The position numbers and the translations under genes were made by a program. A stretch of 64,000 bases of DNA. Origin: CAZFLM01 sp964519955. GTDB lineage: Bacteria; Armatimonadota; Chthonomonadetes; Chthonomonadales; CAJBBX01. The notes under the pieces are model-generated. The model was given only the letters and a program-made list of their open reading frames with translations, did no database searches and was not told the DNA's origin. Positions 24,033 through 31,983 of the stretch are shown here, in pieces. The stretch lies in contig CAZFLM010000005.1 in NCBI GenBank assembly GCA_964519955.1, forward strand, positions 1 through 64,000. Reading direction: 5' to 3'. Position 1 is the first letter of the stretch, and every line of letters begins with the position of its first letter.

Positions 24033-25012
24033 GCGACGCCTCCGAGCAGGGCGATGCGCTTCTGAAGCTGCCTCCGGGCAACCGCACGCGCCGATGGATC
24101 GAGGAGATGATGGCCGCGGGGGGGCCGAGCGACGCCGAGATGTACCACCTCATGCTCGATACGCGCGACACCACCATGTGGCAGTGGCGGGAGCGCGCGG
24201 CGGCCTGCTGGTACCTGGGCCATGCCGCACTTCCCCGCGCCGCCCAAGCGGAAGCCGCCGGAGCACTGGCCGACGCACTGGCGGACACGTTCAGCGGGTA
24301 CGGAGAGCGCGGCCAGCGCTGGATGCGGCGCACGGCCGCTGCTGCCGGCGTGGCGGCGGTCGCGTGCCTCCTGGCGGGCACAGCGTACGGCGTCTCCCTG
24401 GAGCACGCGGTGGCGACGGCCCTGCTCGGCGGGCTGGGGTCCTTCGTTCTGCTGCTCGGGCCGTGCTACCCGATATCGGGGCAGATAGAGGCGGCCCGCC
24501 TCGCCTGGGTGCGGCGCCAGGCTGCTCTGGGACTGCGCCAGATGCCATGCCCGGAGCACCTGCCGAGCGCGCTGAAGGCAATGGCCGATCGGCGGCGGAG
24601 TGTTCGGGAACCAGCCTGGGGCGCGGCCTGCGCCATGCTGCGTGCGACGTCGCCCGAGCACTACGGCCGGCTCGGAGCGGCAGTTCCGGCCCTCTGCAGG
24701 CTCCTGCCCTCCGCCGCCGCGGCGACGCAGGCGTTCCTCATCGACGCGTTAGGCCGCTTCGGCGATGGCCGGGCGGTTGCGCCCATCGAGTCGCTGCTGC
24801 AGCAGGCCAGTCCTGACCCGGCCGTGGCGGAAGCTGCCGCGAGGGCCCTGCCGGTCCTGCGCCTCCGCCGCGAACAGGAAGGCTCCGATGCCCGCCTCCT
24901 GCGCCCGGCCACCAGTCCGGAGGACGCCGCCACGCTGCTGCGGCCGGCCGCAGGCGCTGGCCCCGGTGATGATGAGCTGCTGCTGCGCCCCGTCGAGGGG
25001 GAACCCGAATGA
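24029..25012 (+). CDS. Membrane/HEAT-like paralog 4 with triple LLRP tail
   Basis: 327 residues; the ATG overlaps the preceding stop (ATGA). The N-terminus has RTRRWIEEMMAAGGPSDAE and WQWRERAAACWYLGHA. Hydrophobic segments: AAAAGVAAVACLLAGTAYGV and ATALLGGLGSFVLLLGPCY. The HEAT-like region has LAWVRRQAALGLRQM, TSPEHYGRLGAAVPALC and IDALGRFGDGRAVAPIESLLQ. The tail has ARLLRPA, TLLRPA and ELLLRPV. The last 270 bases are strikingly similar in DNA sequence to the end of paralog 5, indicating a recent duplication or gene conversion. Confidence 0.7.
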   Translation: MSDASEQGDALLKLPPGNRTRRWIEEMMAAGGPSDAEMYHLMLDTRDTTMWQWRERAAACWYLGHAALPRAAQAEAAGALADALADTFSGYGERGQRWMRRTAAAAGVAAVACLLAGTAYGVSLEHAVATALLGGLGSFVLLLGPCYPISGQIEAARLAWVRRQAALGLRQMPCPEHLPSALKAMADRRRSVREPAWGAACAMLRATSPEHYGRLGAAVPALCRLLPSAAAATQAFLIDALGRFGDGRAVAPIESLLQQASPDPAVAEAAARALPVLRLRREQEGSDARLLRPATSPEDAATLLRPAAGAGPGDDELLLRPVEGEPE

Positions 25013-25986
25013 GCGAGAGAGGCACCCAAGCAGAGCGCCCGGACGCCCTGCACCAGCTTCGCCGGCGCAACAAGGTCAGGCGCTGGATCGAGGCGATGAT
25101 CGCCGCGGGCGGCCCGACGGACGCGGAGGTCGACCGGCTGCTGGACATGGCGCGCGACAGCAGGATGTGGCGGTGGCGGGAGCGGGCCGCAGCCTGCTGG
25201 TACCTGGGCCGCACCAAGCACGCCGGCGACTGGCGCAGGCAGGTCGCGCAAGCCCTCGCCGACATCCTGGGCGACACGGACAGCGGGCGTCGGCAGCGTT
25301 CTGCCCGCGCGTGGATCAGGACGGCGCTGTGCCTCGCCCTCGTACTCGTCATGCTTGGCCCTCTCGGCCTGGATCCGGACGACCCGCCAGCGGTGCTCAT
25401 CGAGGGCCTGATGCTACTGGCCGCAGCGCTGTTCCCGCCGCTGGTCTCCGGCGAGATCGAGCGTGCGCGCCTTGACTGGGTGCGCTGCAACGCCGCGCTC
25501 GGCCTCGAGGCGCTGGCGTACCCCGAGCTGCTCGCGCAGGTTGTTCACGCCGTTGGCGAGCGCCGCGACGACCTGCGTCTCCCGGCCTGGCGGGCAGCCT
25601 GCACCATGCTTCGCGCTACCACTCCCGCACACTACGGCCATCTCGGCGGCGCGGTGACCGACGTGTGCGACTTCCTGCGCAGCCGCGATCCGGCCACTCT
25701 CGTCGTGGTGATCGACGCGTTGGGCCGCTTCGGCGATGGCCGGGCGGTTGCGCCCATCGAGTCTCTGCTGCAGCGGCAGGACCTTCCGCCCGAAGCCGTG
25801 GAGGCGGCAGAGAAGGCCCTCCCAGTCCTGCGCCTCCGCCGCGAGCAGGAAGGCTCCGACGCCCGCCTCCTCCGCCCGGCCGCCAGCCCGGAGGACGGCG
25901 CAACGCTGCTGCGCCCAGCCGCAGGCGCTGGTCCGGGCGACGAGGAGCTGCTGCTCAGGCCGGCAGATGGGGCTGGCGACGACTGA
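25009..25986 (+). CDS. Membrane/HEAT-like paralog 5 with triple LLRP tail
   Basis: 325 residues; the ATG overlaps the preceding stop (ATGA). Same layout as paralog 4: KVRRWIEAMIAAGGPTDAE, WRWRERAAACWYLGR, two hydrophobic segments (ALCLALVLVMLGPLGL and GLMLLAAALFPPLV), LDWVRCNAALGLEAL, TTPAHYGHLGGAVTDVC, IDALGRFGDGRAVAPIESLLQ. The tail has ARLLRPA, TLLRPA and ELLLRPA and ends GAGDD. It is the last gene of the operon; the next gene is convergent and abuts it, with its stop codon beginning at 25987. Confidence 0.7.
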   Translation: MSERGTQAERPDALHQLRRRNKVRRWIEAMIAAGGPTDAEVDRLLDMARDSRMWRWRERAAACWYLGRTKHAGDWRRQVAQALADILGDTDSGRRQRSARAWIRTALCLALVLVMLGPLGLDPDDPPAVLIEGLMLLAAALFPPLVSGEIERARLDWVRCNAALGLEALAYPELLAQVVHAVGERRDDLRLPAWRAACTMLRATTPAHYGHLGGAVTDVCDFLRSRDPATLVVVIDALGRFGDGRAVAPIESLLQRQDLPPEAVEAAEKALPVLRLRREQEGSDARLLRPAASPEDGATLLRPAAGAGPGDEELLLRPADGAGDD

Positions 25987-26841
25987 CTACGGGTTCCAGC
26001 GCAGGTCCTTCGCCTCCGGCACGCTCACGGCCTTCGCGTGGCCGTCCACGAACCCCACCATCGCGAACCCGAAGTGACGGTACGCCAGCTTGCCCTTCGC
26101 CCCCTCGTACACCAGAACCGTGCTGGCCGGGTGCTTCACGGCGGCGAGCGACTTGCCCGCGAGCTTCTCGTTGAAGGTGTACGGCGCCGCCCCGCTGTCG
26201 TCGCTGCACGCAAAGTCCACCTTCTGCAGCAGGTAGGGTTCGATCTTCTTGGCCATCGTGCTCGGGGTCAGCTCGAACCTCTCGTCGTACTCGACTGCGT
26301 ACTGGAGCAAGCCCACGCAGACCGTCTTGACGCTGGAGAGGCAGCGGGTAGCGCGGGCCTTCGCCAGCGCGCGGCCCAGCACGTCGTGCTGCAGCAGGTC
26401 GGCTACGACGTCCGAAAGCACAGCGCGGGGCTTCGGCGCGGCGGCCCCTGCCGCCTCCGGCGCGGGCAGCACGATCTGCCAGCCATCGGCTCCCTTTGCC
26501 AGGTCCAGCGTGTCGCGCGCGGTGAGCGCGCTGCTGTCGCCGCCGTACTGCCACGCGACGGTCAGGGCACCTTCGGCCTTCTTGCCCGAGACGATGACGA
26601 CCATGCGCTTCAGCTCGATCCGCCTCCCGTACTGCCGGGCCCACCCCTCGGCCGAGGCCGCACCCAGGTCGTACGTCGCGCCGCGGACGCAGCCGACAGC
26701 CGACTTGTAGTCGCCCCGGTTGGCGCAGGCCACGAAGGAGCGGATGGCCGCCTCCGGCGTGGACAGGTCGACGGCCTGGGCCTGCGCGCCCGAGCGTAGG
26801 GACGCCGCAAGCAGCAGAGCAAGGAGGTAATGTCGCATCAC
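25987..26841 (-). CDS. Exported NTF2-like protein with an H-X9-DG pseudopilin head
   Basis: 284 residues. Start is the GTG at 26841 or the ATG at 26838; GAGGAG lies 9 bases before the GTG. A signal peptide (HYLLALLLAASLRSGAQA) is followed by STPEAAIRSFVACANRGDYKSAVGC, the opening of NTF2/SnoaL-like ligand-pocket domains. The second half (ATRCLSSVKTVCVGLLQYAVEYDERF, then a C-terminal H-F..V-D-G with nine residues between H and D) matches the head domain of DUF1559/H-X9-DG pseudopilins. The pilin N-terminal helix is missing and is replaced by this exported domain. The function of such fusions is unknown. Confidence 0.65.
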   Translation of the reverse strand: MMRHYLLALLLAASLRSGAQAQAVDLSTPEAAIRSFVACANRGDYKSAVGCVRGATYDLGAASAEGWARQYGRRIELKRMVVIVSGKKAEGALTVAWQYGGDSSALTARDTLDLAKGADGWQIVLPAPEAAGAAAPKPRAVLSDVVADLLQHDVLGRALAKARATRCLSSVKTVCVGLLQYAVEYDERFELTPSTMAKKIEPYLLQKVDFACSDDSGAAPYTFNEKLAGKSLAAVKHPASTVLVYEGAKGKLAYRHFGFAMVGFVDGHAKAVSVPEAKDLRWNP

Positions 26842-26865
26842 TGGCAGAAACTCCTCTTGTGGAAC

Positions 26866-27192
26866 CTATGTGTTGACCATCGCGATGTAGTAGCCGACTG
26901 CTATGTCGACCAACGGTATGACCATGAGCAGCCCGAGCCACGACGGCTTGTTGGTGTTCTCCGCAAGGCGCATCCACACGACGGCTTGGAACACGATGCC
27001 GCCGATCAACGGCACGAGCATCGCGATCAGGATCCACCATAAGTCAAGATCGGTCATGTCGCACATCAGCCAGAGGTTGGCGATGGGCACAAATGCCAGC
27101 CAGGCGAGACTGTGCTCGGACTTGACGGCGATCAGAAACAGCGGCAGCGTATAGACGACGTACCATACCAGCGGCCCGACAAGATTGTTCAT
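26866..27192 (-). CDS. Small integral membrane protein (DUF5684-like)
   Basis: 108 residues; the ATG at 27192 follows GGGAGGAACCG. Three or four hydrophobic helices include VWYVVYTLPLFLIAV, AWLAFVPIANLWLMC and ILIAMLVPLIGGIVFQAVVW. The spacing of LAFVPIAN and LLMVIPLVDIAVGYYIA resembles small DUF5684-type membrane proteins; the role is unknown. It lies just upstream of the NTF2/H-X9-DG gene on the same strand and is divergent from the FkbM gene. Confidence 0.6.
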   Translation of the reverse strand: MNNLVGPLVWYVVYTLPLFLIAVKSEHSLAWLAFVPIANLWLMCDMTDLDLWWILIAMLVPLIGGIVFQAVVWMRLAENTNKPSWLGLLMVIPLVDIAVGYYIAMVNT

Positions 27193-27366
27193 CGGTTCCT
27201 CCCGACCGGGGTCTCGGATGTGGCGCCGCACTCCCAGCCGCCGCGCCACGAGAGATACGCGGCGCGCGTGTCGCCGGCTTCACGACCTGCGGCTCGGCCA
27301 CGACCATGCGGGCAGGACAGCCTCTGTGCGAATCCTGTCACGTGCAAGGTGCGAAGGGAGCGTCCC

Positions 27367-28296
27367 ATGACACTCGGCACTTCGTTCTGGCGGGCACTGG
27401 TCTGGCTCTACGTGCGGCGGTGCCCGGTCACGCGCGGCAAACGGCGGCTGATGGAGGCGCTGGCGCCACGGTACGCAACGGACGAGCTGATGCCCTGCTC
27501 GCTGCCGGGCGGCGCGAGGCTGCGAGCCGATCTGCGCGAGCACGTGCAGCGCTGGATCTACTTCTTCGGCGTGTACGAGGAGGAGTCCGTCCGCTGGTTC
27601 CGAAGCGCTCTGCGGCCCGGCATGACCGTGCTCGATATCGGCGCCCATGTGGGCCAGTATACGCTCATCGCTTCAGGCGACGTTGGACCGTCCGGCCGCG
27701 TGCACGCGTTCGAGCCGAACCCGGCCAACTTCGCGCGCCTGGAGGCCAACCTCGCGCTCAATGGCTTCGCCCACGCGACGCCCCACGCGCTGGCGATCTC
27801 GGACCGCTCGGGCGAAGCCACGCTATACGTGCCGCCGCACGACAACACCGGCGAGTCGGCGCTCCATCCGTGCATCGAGGGGATGGGCGAGACCATCGTC
27901 CGGGGCGCGACCCTCGACGAGTGGGCGCCCGACGCCGACCTCGGCTCGCCGCCGCACATCGACGTGGTCAAGATCGATGTGCAGGGGTTCGAGGAGAAGG
28001 TTCTGCGAGGCGCCGCCGAGACTCTTCAGCGCTTCCGCCCCGCGATCGTCTGCGAGTTCGAAGAGCGCTGGCTGCAGTGTGCAGGCTCGTCGTCGGTTGC
28101 CCTGAAGCTCCTCCTGTCCGGCCTGGGCTACAACGCCTTCCGCATCGTGCGCGGCGGCCTCGCGCCGGTGCCGCCGGACGAGGTGCACGCCTTCGCCAAT
28201 CTGGTGCTCCTCCCCGGCTCGCGCCCAGCGCAACGCCGCTCTGCCCGCGCCGCCGCCGGGCCCGCGCAGGAGGACTCCGCCCGGCCGCGAATGTAG
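27367..28296 (+). CDS. FkbM-family SAM-dependent methyltransferase
   Basis: 309 residues; the ATG at 27367 follows GAAGGGAG. The SAM-binding motif I is TVLDIGAHVGQYTLIAS (about residues 90-106), followed by VHAFEPNPANFARLEANLALN (motif II) and VVKIDVQGFEEKVLRGA, the family's conserved core. FkbM enzymes O-methylate sugars or natural products. With the sulfotransferase gene 67 bases downstream, it could decorate a surface glycan or glycolipid. The last 25 residues are Ala/Arg-rich and probably disordered. Confidence 0.88.
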   Translation: MTLGTSFWRALVWLYVRRCPVTRGKRRLMEALAPRYATDELMPCSLPGGARLRADLREHVQRWIYFFGVYEEESVRWFRSALRPGMTVLDIGAHVGQYTLIASGDVGPSGRVHAFEPNPANFARLEANLALNGFAHATPHALAISDRSGEATLYVPPHDNTGESALHPCIEGMGETIVRGATLDEWAPDADLGSPPHIDVVKIDVQGFEEKVLRGAAETLQRFRPAIVCEFEERWLQCAGSSSVALKLLLSGLGYNAFRIVRGGLAPVPPDEVHAFANLVLLPGSRPAQRRSARAAAGPAQEDSARPRM

Positions 28297-28363
28297 GACT
28301 GGTTCCGCATCCTTGCCGCCGCGTCCCGCAGAGCATCGCCGTCGGTTGCCGAGAGGCGCGCGC

Positions 28364-29335
28364 ATGCTCCCCAACTTCCTCGTGATCGGTGCACCCAGGT
28401 CGGGTACGACCTCGCTCTACGAGTACGTGAACTCGCATCCCGCGATCTACATGAGCCCGACCAAGGAGCCCGACATCTTCACGCGGCCCTGGCTGGAGCG
28501 GCTTCGGCGGGCGAACGCGGACGCCGTCCGCCCGTTGGATGAGGAGGCGGCCGGCGACGCGGAAGCGATGGCCGACCTCACCCCCTACCTGGCCCTGTTC
28601 GCCGGATCGGAGGGCCACCCCATTCGCGGCGAGGCCTCGGCCAGCTACCTCGGCGACCCCATCGCCGCGCCCGCCCTGAAGCGCTACCTGCCCGACGTGA
28701 AGATGGTCGCCATCCTGCGCGACCCCGCCGAGCGGATGCACTCGCACTACGTCCACCACGTGCGCATCCTCCGGGATCAGGGCGCAACCGAGGAGGGGAT
28801 CGCGGCCCTAACCGACACATACCACCGGGCCATCGACGACGCCGTGCGCCACGGGTTCGACAAACCGGCCACGAACGACCCGGAGGTCTGGATCCGCGCG
28901 GGGTTCTACCACCGCCACATCACGCGCTACCGCTCGATCTTCCCCGAGGAGCAGCTCCGCATCTACTGGTTCGAGGACCTCGCGCGCGAACCCAGGCAGC
29001 TCGCCGCCGACGTCTTCCGCTTCCTCGGCGTGGACGACACCCACGTCTTGCCCACGACCGAGGCATTCAACGCCAGCGTCGTGCCGAACAAGCCACGCGT
29101 GTTCCGTCTCTTCACGCGCCGCAACCCAGTGATGCGCTTCGCCCGGGCGATCGCCCCTACCCGCCTGCGCGCCGCCGCCATGAATACCCGCAACCGCCTG
29201 CTCGCCAGCGGCAAGCCCCAGATTGGAGGGGACGTCCGCCACAAACTCGTGGCCATCTATCGCGAGGACATCCTGAAGCTCCAGGACCTGATGGGCCGCG
29301 ACCTGTCCGCCTGGCTCGCGGAGACGCAGACATGA
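28364..29335 (+). CDS. Sulfotransferase (PAPS-dependent, heparan-sulfate-type fold)
   Basis: 323 residues. The PAPS 5'-phosphosulfate loop is FLVIGAPRSGTTSLYEYVNSHP (residues about 5-26), and the 3'-phosphate site is VAILRDPAERMHSHYVHHV. The later segment YWFEDLAREPRQLAADVFRFLGV is the usual C-terminal part of the fold. It would sulfate a carbohydrate or lipid in the cytoplasm. It follows the FkbM methyltransferase gene, which suggests one modification pathway. The two extracellular sulfatases at 9-12 kb work in the opposite direction, probably on foreign polysaccharide. Confidence 0.88.
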   Translation: MLPNFLVIGAPRSGTTSLYEYVNSHPAIYMSPTKEPDIFTRPWLERLRRANADAVRPLDEEAAGDAEAMADLTPYLALFAGSEGHPIRGEASASYLGDPIAAPALKRYLPDVKMVAILRDPAERMHSHYVHHVRILRDQGATEEGIAALTDTYHRAIDDAVRHGFDKPATNDPEVWIRAGFYHRHITRYRSIFPEEQLRIYWFEDLAREPRQLAADVFRFLGVDDTHVLPTTEAFNASVVPNKPRVFRLFTRRNPVMRFARAIAPTRLRAAAMNTRNRLLASGKPQIGGDVRHKLVAIYREDILKLQDLMGRDLSAWLAETQT

Positions 29336-29442
29336 CGACGCGACGGTGGGAACGCAGATGAACGCCAGTTGAGCGCTGATGGACGCAGATGGGTTCTAGG
29401 TGCTCGCTCGGCCCGCCCATCTCGCCCTCCAGCGCCGTGGTG

Positions 29443-29464
29443 GGATGGGCCTCCGTGCCCGTCC
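29443..29464 (+). repeat. Dispersed intergenic hairpin (constant-loop family), copy 5
   Basis: GGATGGGC / GCCCGTCC around loop CTCCGT, preceded by CGTGGT. It lies in the 204-base gap between the sulfotransferase and the propeller gene. Short repeats of ACGCAGATG also occur there (29352-29392). Confidence 0.7.
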
Positions 29465-29539
29465 AGTACAGCGTGGGGGCCGGGATCGCTCAGCCTTTGT
29501 GAACCCTCGGCCCGGCCTGCTCCGTCTGTTGTCGATGGC

Positions 29540-30472
29540 ATGAGAGCACACGGCAGGCGGGGCAACCGGGGGTTAGGTCGCGTGGGCGCACTCGCGGCGC
29601 TGCTGCTCGGTGGCGCGTGGCTCGCCGCGCGGCCGCAGTCGGCTGCGCCGGACTACACTGCCTTCGCCACCCCCGAGCGCGTCACGATCCGCGGCTACTC
29701 CGCCGACGCGATGGAACCGTTCGTCTCGCGCGACGGGCGGTACCTGCTCTTCAACAACCGCAACGATCCCAAGGTCAACACCAACCTGCACTGGGCCGAG
29801 CGTGTCGACGACCTGACGTTCCAGTACCGCGGCGAGATCGAGGGCGTGAACACGGCCGCGCTCGAAGGCGTGCCCAGCATGGATCGAGCCGGCTGGCTCT
29901 ACTTCGTCTCGACGCGCAGCTACCCCCAGACGCTCTCCACGGTCTACCGCGGCAAGTTCGCGGCCGGCAAGGTGACGGGCGTCGAGCTGGTGCCCGGCCT
30001 CTCACGCAAGCAGCCTGGCTGGGTGAACTTCGACGTGGAGATCAGCCCGGAAAGCCGCACACTCTACACGGTCGACGGCCGGTTCGAGCCCGGTAGCCCG
30101 AACCCGAAGAGCGCGGCGCTTGTCGTGGCGAGGCGGAACGGCGCGGGGTTCGAGCGCCTGCCGAACAGCGCGGATATCCTGCGGAACGTGAACACCGGGG
30201 CGCTGCAGTACGCGGCGTGCGTCTCGAGGGATGGGCTGGAGCTGTTCTTCACTCGCCTCGACACGTCTGGCCCCGCGCCCTCCTTCGCCACGTACCGCAC
30301 CGCGCGCACCAGGCCCGACGCCCCGTTCGGCGTCCCGCGGCGGGTCGCGGCGATCACGGGATTCGCGGAGGCGCCCACGCTCTCCCCAGACGAGCGCTCG
30401 CTCTACTACCACAAGCTGGACGGGGGGCGGTTTGGAATTTGGCGGGTGAGGCGGCAAGGAACGGCACGATGA
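29540..30472 (+). CDS. Exported WD40-like (TolB/PD40) beta-propeller protein
   Basis: 310 residues from the ATG at 29540, with a hydrophobic leader (VGALAALLLGGAWLAARPQSA). Repeats of the SxDGRYLLFNN type occur: EPFVSRDGRYLLFNN, VPSMDRAGWLYFVSTR, EISPESRTLYTVDG, CVSRDGLELFFTR and PTLSPDERSLYYHK, about five blades. These are extracytoplasmic and usually bind proteins or ligands. The C-terminus GGRFGIWRVRR reappears in a diverged form at 31869-31913. The stop codon overlaps the next start (ATGA). Confidence 0.75.
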   Translation: MRAHGRRGNRGLGRVGALAALLLGGAWLAARPQSAAPDYTAFATPERVTIRGYSADAMEPFVSRDGRYLLFNNRNDPKVNTNLHWAERVDDLTFQYRGEIEGVNTAALEGVPSMDRAGWLYFVSTRSYPQTLSTVYRGKFAAGKVTGVELVPGLSRKQPGWVNFDVEISPESRTLYTVDGRFEPGSPNPKSAALVVARRNGAGFERLPNSADILRNVNTGALQYAACVSRDGLELFFTRLDTSGPAPSFATYRTARTRPDAPFGVPRRVAAITGFAEAPTLSPDERSLYYHKLDGGRFGIWRVRRQGTAR

Positions 30473-31863
30473 CAACACGGTACGAGACGGACAAGTCGCG
30501 CCGGCAGATGGTGGTTGCTGTCTGCGCCATGGCGGCCGCGATCGCGGTGTTCGCCCTGGGCTGCGTGGCCTTCGGGCAGACGCACACGACCGCCGATACC
30601 GCGGGGGCGCTCGCTGTCGCCGCCCTCGCGCTCATACCGACCGCGCTCATGCTGTACTTCGACGGCCCGGAGTGCTGGGCCGTCTACATGCTGGACGACG
30701 AGGGCATCTCGAAGGCGACATGGCGCGGGGAGCGACGCATCGAGTGGGCCAGCGTGATCCGGTACACCGCGACCGGTACGGTGCGCCCGACGTACCGCCT
30801 CTGGGACGGCGAAGGGCCGCCGCTGAAGGTACCGCTCGACTACCTGCGCCGGCACGCCCAGGAGATAGAGGGGGTGTTCAAGGACCACCTGGCCCCCCTG
30901 GCCGATCGCGCCCTCGCGGACATCCGCGAGCATGGCCGGACGTGGTACCCGGATCGCAAGGTCGGCACAGCCCTATTCGCCGCCTTCGCGCTAGTCGCAG
31001 CGAGCACCGCCGTCGCTGCAGCGCTCAGCAGACCCGACGCGACGAACTCGGCCAGCGACCTCCTCTTCACGAGCATCCTCTTCGTGACTCTCGGCATCGC
31101 GTCTCTGGTTGGCGCGGCGTTCTGCTACGTGCACCGGATCTCCATCGACGCCCAGGCCGCCGTCGAGCAGACGCTTCTCGGCACCAAGCGCGTCCAACTC
31201 GCCGAGGTCGAGACGATCACCGCGAGACGCCGCTCGAACCACGGCGTCGTCACCGAGACCCTCGTCCTCGCCGCGGGGGCCACCAAGGTGACGATCGGCT
31301 GCACGCCCGAGTACCGGCTCGTGAGGCAGTTCATCCGCGAGGCCGCCCCTCAGGCGCGGTTCGTGGAGCCCTGGGTCCTGCCGGAAGAGCCGGTGGCGCG
31401 CCAGCGTGAGGTGTCGCGCCGGTCGCGGCTGCAGTGGGCCTCGCTCGGCGTGCTGGCGCTCATGGCGCTCGTTCCGTGTGCAATCGCGGGGCGCGTCATC
31501 CAGCGAGAGAACGCGCTCTACACCCGCGGCATCGAGGCGACCGCCCGCGTCACGGCGGTGGAGCACGACCGCGTCTGCTACGAGTTCGCGACGGAGCGGA
31601 AGCACTTCACGGGACGCAGCCCCGTCGCGCCCAAGACGGCGGAGGGGTTCCGCCCGGGCGACGCCGTCGACGTCGCGTACCTGCCCGAGGACCCAAGCGT
31701 CTCGCACGCGACGGTCTCCAACGCGATGGGCCGCATGGCGGGCATCCTCATCCCGACACTCCTCACGCTGGCGCTCCTCGTCGTGATCGTCGCCCGCGGG
31801 GCGCGCCGAAAGCCGATCGCGACCGCGGCGGCGGCACCGCCCGTAGGCAAAGGCTCGCCGTAG
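30469..31863 (+). CDS. Polytopic membrane protein with a C-terminal DUF3592-like domain
   Basis: 464 residues. Six hydrophobic segments lie at about residues 14-35, 44-62, 165-186, 197-220, 322-342 and 424-444. A PH-like beta domain follows the first pair (AVYMLDDEGISKATWRGERRIEW). The segment EATARVTAVEHDRVCYEFATERKHFTGR, then GDAVDVAYLPEDPSVS, fits DUF3592. The function is unknown. The ATG overlaps the stop of the propeller gene, so the two are co-translated. It lies between that gene and a short remnant resembling the propeller gene's 3' end. Confidence 0.65.
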   Translation: MTTRYETDKSRRQMVVAVCAMAAAIAVFALGCVAFGQTHTTADTAGALAVAALALIPTALMLYFDGPECWAVYMLDDEGISKATWRGERRIEWASVIRYTATGTVRPTYRLWDGEGPPLKVPLDYLRRHAQEIEGVFKDHLAPLADRALADIREHGRTWYPDRKVGTALFAAFALVAASTAVAAALSRPDATNSASDLLFTSILFVTLGIASLVGAAFCYVHRISIDAQAAVEQTLLGTKRVQLAEVETITARRRSNHGVVTETLVLAAGATKVTIGCTPEYRLVRQFIREAAPQARFVEPWVLPEEPVARQREVSRRSRLQWASLGVLALMALVPCAIAGRVIQRENALYTRGIEATARVTAVEHDRVCYEFATERKHFTGRSPVAPKTAEGFRPGDAVDVAYLPEDPSVSHATVSNAMGRMAGILIPTLLTLALLVVIVARGARRKPIATAAAAPPVGKGSP

Positions 31864-31868
31864 CGCGG

Positions 31869-31913
31869 CTGCTGGACGTAGGCCGGCTGGGCATCTGGCG
31901 GGTGCGGCGGTGA
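31869..31913 (+). pseudogene. Diverged 3'-tail remnant resembling the propeller gene at 29540
   Basis: Fourteen codons and a stop read LLDVGRLGIWRVRR, against KLDGGRFGIWRVRR near the end of the 29540 gene (11 of 14 identical; that gene runs 5 codons further). It starts 5 bases after the stop of the intervening membrane-protein gene and has no start of its own. The DNA match is weaker than in the other tail duplicates. Confidence 0.5.
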
Positions 31914-31983
31914 CGGTAACGCGACGGTGGCCTTGCCGCTGCGTGCAGGGCAAGGCCGCCATCGGTCTGCATCGAGCGCGCGA

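Noticed and set aside
20639..25986. The repeated stretches in the paralog operon as a CRISPR or other DNA repeat array
   Set aside because: The repetition follows codon frame and protein domains of tandem genes; there are no evenly spaced short DNA repeats.
29350..29395. Direct repeats of ACGCAGATG as a binding-site array
   Set aside because: Only a few imperfect copies with irregular spacing; similar strings are common in such intergenic DNA, so no function is claimed.
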